The notes: generated by a model from the letters alone, not told the origin. Positions 1 through 12,589 are shown, counted from the first letter of the stretch. The stretch is 64,000 nucleotides of DNA from Saksenaea vasiformis B4078 (GCA_000697055.1 JNDT01002246.1:1-64000), one strand, 5' to 3'. A program made the numbers and translations.

Positions 1-1
1 T

Positions 2-199
2 ATCGAGCACCTCTGGGACGAGCTGGAGCGCCGTCTGGCAAAGCGGAGACACTTAATCCATAAACCAGAGCAGCTGGAAGCCGCTCTGTTGGAAGAATGG
101 GAAGCCATCCCACAAAGTGTTTGTGATAACTTAATTGCATCGATGCCCGATAGGTGCAAGGCAGTTATCGAAGCTTGTGGAGGGCATACTCGTTACTGA
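2..199 (+). mobile_element. Tc1/mariner transposase, C-terminal end (cut by window edge)
   Basis: An open frame enters from the left edge and ends at TGA 197-199, giving the last 65 residues of a Tc1/mariner (DD34E) transposase. The first visible residues are IEHLW. In this family they follow the PDLNP motif and contain the third catalytic acidic residue (Glu). The tail has the usual EEW..IP, N.I.SMP.RC..VI pattern and ends in GGHTRY, a very common C-terminus for Tc1 elements in early-diverging fungi. No frame break is visible in this part. The other catalytic residues and the left inverted repeat lie outside the window, so activity cannot be judged. The right terminal repeat should lie within a few hundred bases after 199 but I could not identify it with certainty. 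Confidence 0.9.
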
Positions 200-811
200 A
201 ATGCTCCCAAAATCGAAATTAATAAACATCATGTACAATACTTTCTGCCCATATTATTGCTTTTGCTATATAACTAAGAGAGTGTCGAGAGTACACATTG
301 TTCAGGCGTTGATACTTAATCTGGTTGTGCGGAGTTTGTTAAATTGCATGCACATTTTTTTCCTCGCAGTGTACACCGAAGTGTTGAGAAATACTGGGGA
401 ATACGTAAAAGGTACGTGGAAATGCGGGGGAAACACTGTCAAAGCGCTAGGCAACACTGTGAGATACTGGGAATTACTGGTTGGCGCAACACTGGAAAAT
501 ACTGGTTTTCTGTCAAAACACCTTAATTCCCAGTCATCAAATCCAGTATTCCCCAATATTTCGCCGTCTGATTTTCTAATGTGATCTGTCAAAGCTCAAC
601 AATGATTATGTAGGTTATATTCACCTTTTGATCCCGTCTACCAGGCTTGTGGCCTCTTTCGCTTAAATTTTATCACAATATCTATCACAAACGCTATATT
701 TAGAAGTGAAGCATCATTTTTATTTACTATTAGTGATAAGAAAGAGAAGAGCCGCCTTCCATGGAAGCGGAAGGGATGCAATCTGTCAAGTTGCTCCCGC
801 ATTAATAGTAA
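200..811. other. Non-coding flank of the Tc1 element
   Basis: AT-rich sequence between the transposase end and the 3' end of the next gene. It holds an inverted-repeat block at 390-560 (listed separately) and otherwise nothing I can support. Short open frames here overlap on both strands and have no recognisable product. Confidence 0.5.
390..560. repeat. Inverted-repeat block, MITE-like
   Basis: The 15-mer at 390-404 (AATACTGGGGAATAC) returns as its reverse complement at 546-560 with one mismatch, and a second inner pair (GGGAATTA near 468-475 and TTAATTCCC near 525-533) is nested inside. The whole block is about 170 bp, AT-rich and without coding sense. This is the layout of a small non-autonomous DNA element or its relic, close to the Tc1 element that ends at 199. 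No target-site duplication was confirmed. Confidence 0.4.
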
Positions 812-1489
812 TTACTCGAGTTTTAATTGGTATACGCCGTCTGCCTCTTCGGTACCAGAAATACGGACTGGTGCGGTAGCCCATGCTGAACTTTTCCGTG
901 AGATAGAATCTGTCATACAGTAATTCTGCAGGCCTGCACCATTCATGCGCTGGCCAATCTCAGCATACTCAAGGTTTCCGTTGGAGTGACGCTTTTGAGG
1001 GTAGAAAACCATATGTCCCCTCTTGCCTTTGGGTACGGTAACGCCATAAGTGTTCTGCGAGGTGACCGCGTCGGATACCGAAAAGCTGACGCCAGCCTTG
1101 ATTTCGTCCATCTCAATTCCGAAGTTGACACTGAATTGAGTGGTAATGGTCTTTGACTCCATATGAGTGATTGGGCAGGAATCAGCACTGTCTGTGCAGT
1201 CAATGCTACTTGTAACCTTAACGGGGTTCTGGTCTCGGTATTCGGATTTGCCGGTTTCGCAGTACCGTACGCAGTTGGCACCTGGTCCGCTAAAATCACT
1301 GCAGCCGCCGCCATACGCATGTACCGAGTCGTCTTGGCCATTTCCATATAGTCTGGTATACTCCTTGCCAGTAAGACCAGTGTCGATGAAACCGCTAGCA
1401 TTGCGCACATACACGGTCGCATCCGGAATCAATGCATAGGTAAATCCTGAGAAAAGAACCAGAGCAGCGGATAACTTGGAAAACAACAT
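812..1489 (-). CDS. Small secreted protein of unknown family
   Basis: A single-exon gene of 225 residues. The first 19 residues (MLFSKLSAALVLFSGFTYA) are a clear signal peptide with a likely cleavage after YA, so the product is secreted. The mature part has eight cysteines, suggesting disulphides. Its middle carries alternating Ser/Thr/Val-rich strands (SKTITTQFSVNFGIEMDEI, then a VSFSVSDAV stretch) followed by a VTVPKGKRGH turn. This pattern is common in fungal secreted beta-rich proteins and loosely resembles the long strands of aerolysin-type folds, but that link is only inference. I do not recognise a named family. A TATA box lies 38-45 bases upstream of the ATG. It is flanked by transposon debris on the left and about 3 kb without genes on the right, a typical setting for lineage-specific secreted proteins. 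Confidence 0.8.
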   Translation of the reverse strand: MLFSKLSAALVLFSGFTYALIPDATVYVRNASGFIDTGLTGKEYTRLYGNGQDDSVHAYGGGCSDFSGPGANCVRYCETGKSEYRDQNPVKVTSSIDCTDSADSCPITHMESKTITTQFSVNFGIEMDEIKAGVSFSVSDAVTSQNTYGVTVPKGKRGHMVFYPQKRHSNGNLEYAEIGQRMNGAGLQNYCMTDSISRKSSAWATAPVRISGTEEADGVYQLKLE

Positions 1490-1526
1490 GACGATGATAA
1501 GGCTACAGGTGCGAATAAAACAGCGT

Positions 1527-1534
1527 CTTTTATA
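1527..1534 (-). promoter_or_regulatory. TATA box of the secreted-protein gene
   Basis: On the minus strand the sequence reads TATAAAAG, 38 bases before the ATG at 1489, which fits a canonical TATA element for a gene with a short leader. Confidence 0.65.
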
Positions 1535-4500
1535 CTAGATTAGCGCTTCTCACTAATACATACTAAGCTGAATTATGCGACATGGTTCCTCGGTTTGACA
1601 GCATACACAAAATCTCCCACAGACCTCAGCGCGCGGGAGACCTGTATAACCTGAAAACGTCATTGTAAATCAGTGAAAAGGAAAGTTGCAACGTATAAAT
1701 TACAGTTCGTAGTTACTCAGATGTCTTGCATCTATCGACTATGCCTAAATAGTAAACGTTGTTGAGTAGCTCATTACCGTAGGCTACGCATAACTCTGGG
1801 TTACGTAAAGCACGTTTTCCTTATTGTGAGACATATCGTATTGCGCCATGTATCACCCCGGATAGTACCAGAGAATCAAATTATTTCCATACTTTGATAC
1901 GATAATGGCCTGATGCGATAATGACCTGACGCGATTCATTGGGCGACGGCCTGCCGGGCATTTAATGGCCCTAAAACATGCTTTTGTCAGGTGGCGGTTG
2001 AGCATCAGAAAAAGGTTTAGATGTGTTGTTAGTGACCTAAATTTTTCACAAGTTCTTGTTCCTGAGTGTCCTACTCTTTGCTATAGATGCCAAATCGAGG
2101 GGTTGTAACAGGAGAATTTTGGCACAAAAACGCCGCTGTGCCATGTTCCACATATATCGACTACACCTTACATGGAAGCGAGCTTCCTTCACTGACGGAA
2201 GGTTAGGAAAGTATTTCCGTCTTTGCATTAAATGTCAGGACCGGTTCTTATCACATATCTCCGCGAAGCTGCCCCACAGCACTCTGCCCATATAATTATG
2301 GCAATCCACTATTGCAAGCAAGAAGAAAAGACTTAGGTACCTCACCTAGATTCAGAAAAAAGCTATCTAATCTCATATACCCACTCTTCTAGGGAAACGT
2401 GCACTGTTCCTTAGTGTTCTGTGGAAATTGTAGCTATTTTTGTTATAAAAAATGCTTAGATCCGTGGTCCTTCAAGCTATATCCCAGTTCTCGGAATAGG
2501 TTTAATAGTAATGGGTACGTATGTGCTACATTAATACGTACCACAAAGTCAGAAATCGGACATTAGGGCGCCTCCTAAGGTATTCTCATTGGAGGTAATA
2601 GTTAACCTTAACCGATCATGCAGAAAATACGGCTGCGATCGAACGTGCCACAGAGTAGGTTTATTTTTGAACAGAAATTCATTTGCAGAAGCCTGCAGTC
2701 TAACTCTTTTGCGTTGAGATCCTACCAATAACTCTTGATCTCGCATTGCCAAATTGCCTCTTCTAACGCAAATCAAGCAAGTGTTTAGATCTAACTACAG
2801 ATTACTGTACTACAAATGCATTGAGCGGTAGAATACGAGTTGTACAATCATTGAACATATATTGCTGGGAGTACATTTATCCTGTAATGACTTTAGGAAC
2901 GTAATGGAGACAGGCATAAGAATTCTCAAAGACGTTACACGAACCGCTTCATCTAGCTGACTTCCTAAAGTTATCTTGGGGTTCTTACGGAATGTGGAAA
3001 TTTGTGTGGAGATGCAGTCGCTATATGTGATATGGAGACAAATCAGTTGGTCAAATCTCTATCGATCGGGCACGTCCAAGCTCGTAGCAATTACTTTCAG
3101 CGATGATCTATTGGCCCAATATATGACATCACTATACGTCTACATAGTTCTAACATTTCAGAGATGTAGCTGTGATCAAAGAAGGAACTGAGAATAACAG
3201 CGGTGTTTTCAAACGGGAGGTAGTAAAGACCAAATCATTATGCCAATGTACATAATACCACATCTTAGTACGACAATTGTTCTGAATTCCGTGCTTGTAC
3301 ACAGTGACACGGGACTTGGATAAATAAAAACTTTAATCATTTGTGCCATGATTGAAGCACTGTTTTTACGGGCGGACCCTTCGGACCGTCATTTTGTAAC
3401 TCATTTTGGACACGATATAATAGCACTGAAGAGGTAATAAGGAACCCTTGCAATTTTACAATTAGGCAGTGTTTGATCCATTGCACCCTATCACTTTCTC
3501 TAAAAAGGTAGTATAGCGAAGATATAATATGTCTCGAGTGCTTGGGCCAAAATTGCTAAGCAGTTCATAGATACATACTAGTTTCGGTTTTCTGTTAGTC
3601 TTCATAGAGAGTTGTCTCTAGACACACAATGTATGTGAAACGGTCATTTAGCCGTGAAAGGCTCTGGGTTCGAATTTTCAAGGCACAATTACCATCTTCA
3701 CTGTTTCCCAAGGGATCAGAACGAAGCATCACTTAGCTACGGGTTCATTGAACCTTCTTCGTGTGTCACAGCGGTGATAAAACCGCTTCTGCGCGGAAAT
3801 AAAACAGCGCTCTCCGCGTTCCTTAGTAGCCATGGCCTTTATGTATATCTAAATCTAATCCGCAACCTTGTCCAAAATGCCACCACCAGAACATCCCAAA
3901 GCACGAATAGTAATGTGAAAATCGAGATATTTAAAATAATTGATGCGTTTACAATGGTAGTTTGACTTTTTAAATGCACTTGTTTTTGTACACAAGTAGA
4001 CCAATCCAAGCATATCTACGACCACAAAAAGGTGATCTGAGTGTTTGTGAGAGGTCCTGGTGATCAATCGGTAGAGTCGAATTGAAATCTCAGGACATAC
4101 GGTTTGAACCTCTCTCCCTCTGCCAGTAAAGTAGAAATGTTGAAGCATCGTACTAGGGCTTTCATAACGCTTTCATTTATAAATTTCGGTTGATAACAAA
4201 AGGAGAGCGCGTAATCTGTGCTAGCAGGTTAGAGTGGCTTACGAACTGTTGACACTTTACTGTTCTCCCCTTCCCAAAATTAGCGATGTCTCTATCTTGT
4301 AAAGCCTTTTCTATAAAGAAAGTGAGGACCAATTATGTCGCAATTCTGCGCAGCTATGCTGTTTGATCCATGACCATCAAAAACTAAATTGGATGTAATA
4401 CCTAATTTACCGAGAAGGGAGAAATTATGTGATTTTGCACTGATGGCACATGCTGTTCATTGGCCGATCAGAAGGCGCCATTTATTATGCGAAAGTAACG

Positions 4501-4606
4501 GATGATCTAACGTGTAAAGCAGGAAATAAAAGGATATTATATGCGTCTCTGTGATTAATGAACTTGCAAAGACGGGAAAGTGCATTACCAGACCAATATT
4601 AAGATG
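1535..4606. other. Gene-poor stretch
   Basis: About 3 kb of AT-rich sequence with stops in all frames. Short open frames (for example around 2046-2295 and 3654-3965) overlap on opposite strands and show no family motif. Two short stretches near 3650-3690 and 4050-4110 look like degenerate tRNA T-arms but do not fold into a tRNA. I see no intact gene here. Confidence 0.5.
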
Positions 4607-6053
4607 CTATGGGACGTCGTTCTTTTCACCGTCTTCAATAGTCTGAACGCGTCCTCCAACCATGGCCTCTGGCGCAGTATTATTCACGATGCTATCGATT
4701 GTCTCCACCGTGACATCTGGTACTGTCCAGCAGACCATGTAGGCAAGTATAGATCCAACGGAGTTGATCGCAAACACAATTATTAGTTGCGTCATGAAGG
4801 GTGTCTTGATGGCGTCAAGTTGATTTGCAATAGCATTACCAGCATTCTGAATCGTTTTGTAGAAGCCGCCATATCGAGCTGCACGCTCCGTATCATTAGT
4901 CATAGTCCCCATTAACCAGTAGATAAATCCTTGGCAAATTGCATCCGCAAATCCAAATAGAGCGTACATGATTAAGAGACCGCCATAGCCAGGCGAGTAA
5001 AAGTCCGTTTGGACAAAATTCGGGGCATGCGTCGATTCGCGCGTGAAGCGAGACTGGAATGCGATGCAGCCGCTCCATAGAGCTGTCAGTACTACCAGCA
5101 CGAGTGTATTCCCGATAAAAGCACGACGGCGGCGGATGCCAAATCGTTCATTGTCCAAAAGCCAGCCAAAGAAAGCGGCACCGATAATCTGGAAAAGCCA
5201 ATACATGACATTACCGAAGCAACGACCTCGCAGCGTAAAATATCCTCCAGCATTGTACACCTGAAATTGGTAGGTGTAAAACCAGTTGGATCCCGCAAAC
5301 AGGGGAATCAAGACAAGCATCCGCCAGTCCATGAAAAGTTTCAACACTTCGAATGATTCACGACGCCAGTTGGAATATTTGTGTAAGGATACATGTGTAC
5401 CATCACACCGTACAACCATTCTCGCAGGCAACAAGATAATACCTAGGGTGGATCCAACAAACATGATGGTCATGAACGCGTAATAGCTTGTCGATTTCAC
5501 CTCTTTTTCCACGTTGTCCCACTCATTTGCCATGACAATGATCGCTCCAATCGTCGAACCTAAGCTAAATACAATCCAGAAAAGGGAAAAGGACTTCCCT
5601 TTTTCACTTTCTGAAGGATAAGACATCATGATTCCACTTTGCGCTGTCCAAAGAAAGCCTGCCCCAATCCCAAGTATGGCGCCGGCGGAGACTTTGAAAG
5701 CCGCAATGGCTGATAAAAAAGAGCTGACATAGAGGACGTAGCAAAGAGCGGCAGGAACAATAACGCGAATGCCAAACATGTTGTACCTAAAAAAGAATAC
5801 AGCACAATATTGGTTCTTTTTTCTTATGTAATTGGTAGTTCAGTTCTTACACCGGTGCCCCTAGCAGTGAGCAGAGCGTAAAGGTAATAGACAGTGCTGT
5901 GAAGGAATTCTCTGTCACATACGGGTCCTTGCCTCCGTTACCTCCGATGCCTTGGAGAGCATTAAACATGCCGGGGCAGCAGAAGCATATGAATCCAACC
6001 AGAAAAATCTGAGTAGTGGGGCTATTGTAACGAAACGGTGGTTTTAGACCCAT
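4607..6053 (-). CDS. UNC93-like major facilitator transporter
   Basis: Two exons, 5851-6053 and 4607-5786, joined over a 64-bp intron (GTAAGA donor, TTTTTTAG acceptor) with exact phase, giving 460 residues. The N-terminus has the family hallmark LVGFICFCCPGMFNAL followed by a glycine-rich turn. The join restores GAPVYNMFGI at the end of helix 2. Around eleven to twelve hydrophobic segments follow, with a charged loop near residue 235-265, which is the normal topology of the UNC93-like (DUF895) branch of the MFS. Fungal members are plasma or vacuolar membrane proteins of poorly known substrate, so I do not assign one. The gene is transcribed in the same direction as the SYO1 homologue upstream but is separated by 535 bp and is not an operon. 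Confidence 0.9.
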
Positions 6054-6588
6054 GTATCAGTAAAGCATCCGTGAAATAAAAATAACGAATGAGAGGATAT
6101 ATGATGTCCTAGGCCCGGTGATGAAATATATTACAAAATAGAGAAAAGAACCATGTTCTCCAGGGTCTTGAGCGTCTCAAATTGTCGCTTCCGCTGTTTC
6201 ACACGAACACCGCATACTGGATGTCGGAACGATAATTGTGTTTTGAGATGCAAAAAAGCGTACAGCAAGGTTTAATAGGTAGAGCAGAGTACCATGATAG
6301 CACTGGGACAGGCCATATCCCTAGCATGAGTAGTTCTGCTACCCAGGAAATGCAACGGATTCCTCCTCTATCTATGACGTATTCCAATATACAGCGTTTT
6401 CATGTGCTGGTCACTAGCCAATGACAGATTTCATTCTAAAAATTTGGGAAACTGGACCCCTGACATAACAATCGTAATGGAATATTGTATTCACAGCAAA
6501 ATGAAAATAAAACATGCAAGTAGAAAAGTATTGGCTAATGGTGTCATAGATGTTCTTGAAGCGTATTCTATTTAGTTTCTCATGTAAT
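6054..6588. other. Intergenic region between the MFS gene and SYO1
   Basis: 535 bp holding the promoter of the MFS gene and the 3' end of the SYO1 homologue, both on the minus strand. No further gene or repeat was recognised. Confidence 0.5.
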
Positions 6589-9209
6589 CTATTGACGTTT
6601 CTCGTTAGCTTTGTACTTGATGAACGCTACAAGATTGGTCAAAGCTTCATCAGCTCTTGATCGCAGATCAAAGTTTTTTCGTCGATCGATGGATTTCACC
6701 TATAGTAATACTTAAGCTGTTTTCCAAGACTCGCAGTGACATTTACCATGGCACGAACTGAGGGCAGAATCTGTCGCAGCTGACCCAAGAATCCTCCTTG
6801 GATAAATACAGGCTCATCGTAGTCAAAAGCGCAATCGCCATATACATCATAAATAAGGTTTAGTGCCTCGACAGCAACCTCCGCTTTTGTCTGTTTCGCG
6901 CCGATATTTCGCAAAATCTCCATCACGAAAACACCAATGTCCTAACACCATTCGGTCTGTTTAGTAAACATGATTTCGCCACCTTCCTTTTTTTTTTTGA
7001 CTGACTCACCTTGTTTGTGTTGATATCGCCTTGTCTAAGAGCGATGGGTCCTAGACAACCCACAATTTTTACGCGCATTGATTCAGATGTAGCAACTTGA
7101 TATGCACCACACAGCGTGGGAATATCTGCGGGAGTGAGAGGCTAAAGAAGATGTTATGATGTAAACCACTAAGCGGACAAAGAACTTACGATATCCTGGC
7201 CCAAGCCCCGGCCCAGCGACCACAAACATCCGACAATTACTTCAAGGATCTCATCTCGCTCCGGTCCTGAGGGTACAGAGGCGATAGTGTGAGCTGTGTC
7301 AAATAGCCATCGCCACGCCTGACAAGCATCGGATTTATGCTCTTTAAACCATAATTTCGATGGCACTTCGTTCATAGCCAGGAAAAAGTTGTTGACACAT
7401 TCCAGAGCTCTTTGATGCGCAAAAACTAAACCTTGTGACACAGTAGGAGCAATCTGTTCAGCCGGGAAGGATAGTGGGGTTATCGTCGACAAACGAATCA
7501 ATTGAGGGAAGATCTGGTAAGTGAACGCATGAAGTACTGGGTTGGATCGCACGAATTGATCATCGACCGCAGCAGAGGTACCATCTACAATGTCCGCTGC
7601 GTCACGAAGATAATCATCCACATTGTCCTCGTTGATATTATCTGCTTCATCATCATCGCCATCATCCACCATATTCTCGTCAGCGTCTTCCCAGCCATCC
7701 TCTAACATATTCATGAGACCTCCTGGTCCATGGATTACAAAACCTACCTTCAGAATCATCTTGAACGCAAATATCAGCCAATAATTCAAGTGATAGCTGC
7801 AGAGTAGTAAGTCGCTCTTCAACGCTTTGGATATAGATCTATTTTTCTTTCTTAGCCATCGGACATCATAATCTACTCGTAAATATTACCTCTTCCTTCG
7901 TAAATGGCTGTTTTGGTTTAGGTGTTATTTCTCCCGATTCCTCATGTTTGCTGACGTTCTAAATAATTTGTCAGTTTAGAGCAATGGCGCCGCAAGACAA
8001 CATACGCCACTTTGAACGGCTGCAATGCATTGCTCTGCAGCTTCTTGGATATTATAATCTAGGGATGCCACGAGAATTGGCAAAACTGTCTTGTTCAGTT
8101 CGCTCATAGGATCTTTTTCGTCATCCCAAGAACTGGTCAGTCGTAGGACCTCACGCACGTTCATCAAGATTGCTTGATAACAAAAAGTTAGCTATGACGC
8201 ACAAAAATTCATAGGTACGTACCACACGCCAGTACACGCACCAAGACTTTGTCGGGAGTATCAAACTTTGTCAGAATACCAAATAGCGTACTGATGTATT
8301 CGGGGTGGTTTTGGAATTCAATATAAATATCCTTATTATCTTCAGTTAATGTCGTCAAGCATTGACCAGCAGCAACTACTGTGCGTGTAGGGCATTGATC
8401 GGCCGCTGAAAGAAAGGATATCAAAAATGTAATGATATTCAACCGATTGATAGCCTTGATGTACTTGTCCGAGGATTCACTAGATAGCCGATAAGCCAAA
8501 CCGTTATCATCACACTAGGAATAATTGATACAAACCAAATACTCCAAATTAAGTAGATAAAATTCTCAGCAACGTCCCACACAGTCCGGCGGCGATCTTG
8601 ATCTGCCTCGTCGGCAAATGGCGCATCCTTAAGGACTAGATCAATTGTGTTCGATATCTACAACAGCTAAGTAAGCGAATATTAATCGTAATTATGTATA
8701 CCTTTGGAAGAAGTGCTGACAGTGGTGTCAATATATCTCGAGCATAGTAGTCCTTAGCTACATCGGGATCAACGGCGACGAGATTTCTGTAAAACACAAT
8801 TTATATAGCGTTCTATCTCGCGTTTTACCGTACCTTAGCGTTCCAAGTGACTCTTCCACAACTTCCTGCTGATTGTCCGTCAAGCGTTCAATCAGGGTTG
8901 GCACAATACCCTTTGACAGTAATAGTTTGCGGGTCGAAGCGCCAGCCATGACGAGGTTGGAAATACATGCTGCTGCCCAAGCTCTTTCGGTAGAATCGGG
9001 CGATGACAACTACAGATATAATTAAGCCCAGAGATCTATGGCATCGTGCCGAGAAGGACGATCTCCTGTACCTTTTGGATTACAGGAAGTACTTGTTCAG
9101 GTTGAGGCACTTGCTCCACGACACCTTCTTGGACACCAGCGGCAACGCGAGCACCAATAGGATTGGTACGGTGCTTAGATACTTTGCGTCTTTGTGTCTG
9201 CTTTCCCAT
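6589..9209 (-). CDS. SYO1: HEAT/ARM-repeat symportin for ribosomal proteins (Syo1/HEATR3)
   Basis: Twelve exons on the minus strand: 9072-9209, 8834-9009, 8702-8786, 8536-8657, 8223-8479, 8006-8172, 7890-7958, 7748-7838, 7190-7701, 7010-7141, 6747-6941, 6589-6699. All phases close, giving 684 residues, the usual length of Syo1/HEATR3. The protein starts MGKQTQRRKVSKHR (basic N-terminus), then shows ERAWAAACISNL, an armadillo series, the WDVAENFIYLIWSICE segment restored across intron 4, LTTLQLSLELLADIC, an acidic loop in exon 9, and the C-terminal motif VKSIDRRKNFDLRSRADEA. Family knowledge: Syo1 binds ribosomal proteins uL5 and uL18 together and carries them to the nucleus with importin for 5S RNP assembly. 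The acidic loop matches the known insertion of the family. Introns are 46-100 bp. No lesion was seen. Confidence 0.93.
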
Positions 9210-12200
9210 GGTGAGAAGGAATGTGTTGAGTCTCGGTTATCGTTTCAAAACAGTGGCTTCGGAGGCGAGCACCAACATTTCTCCTGTACTAAGCCACAAG
9301 AAATTGACTTGAACCTCCGCGCCACTTTTCCGCATGAATATTGCGTCAGGGTTGCGCTCACGCCTTATCATGGTGAAGAACAGCTTAAGATTGCAAAAAA
9401 TTTTGATTTCAACCTGCAGACGGAAATAGTGTGGCTAAGATCCTTGATGGGTGGAGCAAGCGAGAGATGATTGACTGACATCAGAAAAGTTGTGTCGTTC
9501 CTTGATGAGTTGCCTTCCATTCGAAAATGAAGCGCGGTATGGCATGGTCAAAAAAGAGCTCTACTGCAGTCATTACTGTGTCAAAATGAGAGCGAAACGA
9601 CCACAACGGCATCAGCCAAACTGAATTATGGAGCAATTACATTAATTTTGTCTCGTCACGTCTGGTCTGCGACCCTGGAAAACTTGCGTGCCTACGTTGG
9701 ACCAACATAATTCCAACTGAGAAGGGTAAGACACGTCCCGATGCGCTCATTAGTGAAAAGCCGTAACTAGAGTTTGGAAACAGTGTCGCGTATGGTGAAG
9801 CTAAGATCCACCAAAGCAATGGAAACAAGTACGCTTTATGCATGGACACCCTTCGGTTAGCAGCGTTCATCGAAGACGGTATTGCCGTCAATGAGCTGCA
9901 CGCTCTTCTTTATTTTCAAGTACTTAGTCGTTTCTTTAATGTGCTTTTCCGCAGGTCCACACCATGCTAGCGAAGGACGCGTTCTTGTGCCGTCATTACA
10001 GACGACGAGGACTCTGGACTCGTCATACCAGATCACCTTGTCCCGTTGGCCCTTTGTCCAGTGGAGGTGCTACTTTGCGAGGGCAAGCGTTCTCTTTATG
10101 GGCATCTGTCAGCATGGGGTCCATGGATAGAACGCCGCAAATAATAGCCGAGATCGTGTACCGCTCTGTTAATTGTTCTCAATAAACCTTCCTATGGGGA
10201 AAGCGGACATATAAGCAAATTCCTTGGTTACGTTCAGGCGACAATGCGAGACGTTGGATGCGGTTGTCGATTTTATGATGAGCGCTTCTCTCAGTTGTAC
10301 TCTAAGAATCATCGCGAGAGATCGTTAGCTCTTGATGGGTTGGCAAATATATTTTTAGATGGAAGAAAGAAGTATAAAGATATGGACCATGGGTGATGAA
10401 AACAAGAATCATTGGTATATAATATTTCTGATACTTGCTGTTCATTATAAGAGACGACAGTCAGAAACTCCTCTGAATATCTCAAAGGAAACCACTCATT
10501 GCTTACGGAAACGCAACATTCAGTGCATCAGTGAAGGGAAAGAAACCAGGGCTAACAGGGCGGTGCTATAAGAGGCTAAGGAGGAAAAGAATCTCAAGGA
10601 ATCGGCAGTGGCAAAACATGGACAACCATCTCACTTTCAAGAACTGTTGAACAAAGCACACAATCCCTACGTTGGGCCCCACCTATAATCTGGACATATT
10701 CAAATCCGGCATAGGCGGATGTCCTGAAGGTTTGTAGATATGAGATCGTTTTCTGAATCAAAAGATGACAAATAAATATGCAACGTTTGAGCGGCCGCCG
10801 ATGTTCGAAGAAATATGATCGAATGAAATGATCGCCGCTGTACAATAGCATAAACGCTTCTAAAGAGGATGCACTCATTTTATTTAGAAGGGGTCGTTTG
10901 AAAGAAATGACATGTGATGTGCGAACACGCAACATTTACTAAACTTTCGGACGTTCCGATGAGACACGACCATCCTCCATACCGAAGAAGAAACACGGGA
11001 AACGTAAAAAGTAGAGAATTGGAAGGCCGCAAGCTCTACAATGTTCTTGTTTGCAAATGCTACTGAACATCGTTCAGCCGGGATACAAACACCTCGCGCA
11101 ACATGCACTATATTGCTCAAGAAACGATAGCGGGCGGAGCGAGACCGGTGGAATTTTGCAGGCCAACATAATCAAGACTGTAAAAAGTGTCTTTTTTTTT
11201 GTTTGGCTTACTGTGATAAAGTTATCCCGCCACGACGAGTTGTTATGAGGGGATGAATAAGATTAAAACTCAATACAATTCCAGACAAGCGTCATCGAAT
11301 ACTCGTAATCAGGTAGCTTACCTTAGTTCAAACTAAACACGAAAATTCGACCAGGGCATATCAGCTTTAATAAGCCGGGTGAGGAGTCTCGAAGATAGTT
11401 TCAGTATACCTTTGCGTATTGCACGCAACTTAAAAGCTTGGTAGCCGCTGCTGAGTCGGAAGTAATGCCTCCGATAATAGCTATCCGGATATGAAGCTTA
11501 ATATGTAGACTAAAGCTGAAACGAAATGACGATACCATAAACTAAAGCTTTCCGCATGTTGCATTGCCGTTAGGGACGTGTAGGGGTAGTCACGAACAGT
11601 GAACGCTGCTCAGCTGTTTCCCAGATGTTTTTAGATGCAGAACGCGTATTTTGAACATCAAAAACAGGATGGATACTGCATTAGGTGGATGAATAAAAAT
11701 CATGGTAGCTTCTGTATTGCAATGACGTTTACAGGTAACATCTTATTTTTTGAAGTATGACGCGATACTGGGGAGGCCTCTTTTTTCATGTATAAATTTG
11801 TTTGCGGAGATAACCAGATAATCAAACGCACAAACGGCTGTTTTGTTCCATTTTCTGCATAGTCTGGATATTTAGCTAGTGCCATTGGCTTGTATTTAAG
11901 CAAATAGTCCTATAGGCGTAGATGAATCAGATAACATGTTTCAGAGCAATCATCACAGAGCGTTTAGAATAGCTTATCCAAATAAAGCCGTTACACGTTC
12001 CAACATTTCGCTGGAATATTGTATACGTTTGAATATAGCTGTGAGCCTCGGTCCGTCAGGATCTAGACGAGGAAAACTAGCGAATCGGATATGTGTACGG
12101 AGAAACAAGACCCGGATAATCGGGCTATCGCAGGATCACTTCCGTTGGACATTGACAGATGTACTTGACGTGTGTAAGACTTTCAATCGTTGTTTTGGCA

Positions 12201-12583
12201 CCTAATCCTGTTACACCATCTCGAATGCAAATAAAAGTCTCTTATCAACGTGGTTATAGCTGAAAACAAGGTTTAGATACAAGTTCTGGTGATTTTCGTG
12301 CCATACTCTTCAGCCACGGTGATCACGGAGCTTTGTCAAAAAAAGGGAAATTCAGTTACGCAGGTCAAAGTGTAAACTGCCTTTTATGGTTAAAAACTCT
12401 GAGTGGTACCCAATCAGGGCAAATCAAGCAAAATTAAAATAGAAAAACCTGAGGTGGCGCTTGGGTTCAAAAAATAAGCCCAGCCGCCCAACGTCATCTG
12501 CTCTTAGGATGATTATCCCGGAAAGCGCGATGAAGTAGTTAAATTACATGTGCAACGTTAGTTATGCTCAGAAAAAAAAGGCA
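9210..12583. other. Gene-poor stretch with transposon debris
   Basis: More than 3.3 kb without an intact gene. It contains the Tc1 relic at about 9935-10190 and a doubtful second one near 11936-12205, where an open frame has a weak resemblance to a transposase helix-turn-helix end. The rest has no recognisable content. Confidence 0.45.
9935..10190 (-). pseudogene. Decayed Tc1/mariner transposase fragment
   Basis: On the minus strand, broken frames read LGYYLRRSIHGP, then a frame change, then HLHWTKGQRDKVIWYDESR and a short downstream tail. This is the central part of a Tc1/mariner transposase: the end of the DNA-binding region, the H..W...W linker and the first catalytic Asp in the DES motif. 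At least one stop (TAG before the first His of HLHW) and one frameshift interrupt it. No intact termini were found. It is unrelated in frame and orientation to the Tc1 end at the left edge of the window. Confidence 0.65.
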
Positions 12584-12589
12584 TATAAA
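12584..12589 (+). promoter_or_regulatory. TATA box of the CipC-like gene
   Basis: TATAAA 60 bases before the split start codon, followed by a C/A-rich leader. This fits a strong, stress-inducible core promoter. Confidence 0.65.

Noticed and set aside
3640..4115. Two tRNA-like T-arm stretches (GGGTTCGAATT near 3667, GGTTTGAACC near 4101)
   Set aside because: Neither region gives a full cloverleaf; acceptor and anticodon stems do not pair, so no tRNA is called.
9003..9470. Long plus-strand open frame of 155 codons
   Set aside because: It lies antisense over exon 1 of SYO1 and beyond, has no start context or motif, and the minus-strand gene explains the first part.
11936..12205. Possible second Tc1 transposase relic (frame with LSQDHFRWTLTD)
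   Set aside because: The resemblance to the H..W linker is too weak and no catalytic motif follows in any frame.
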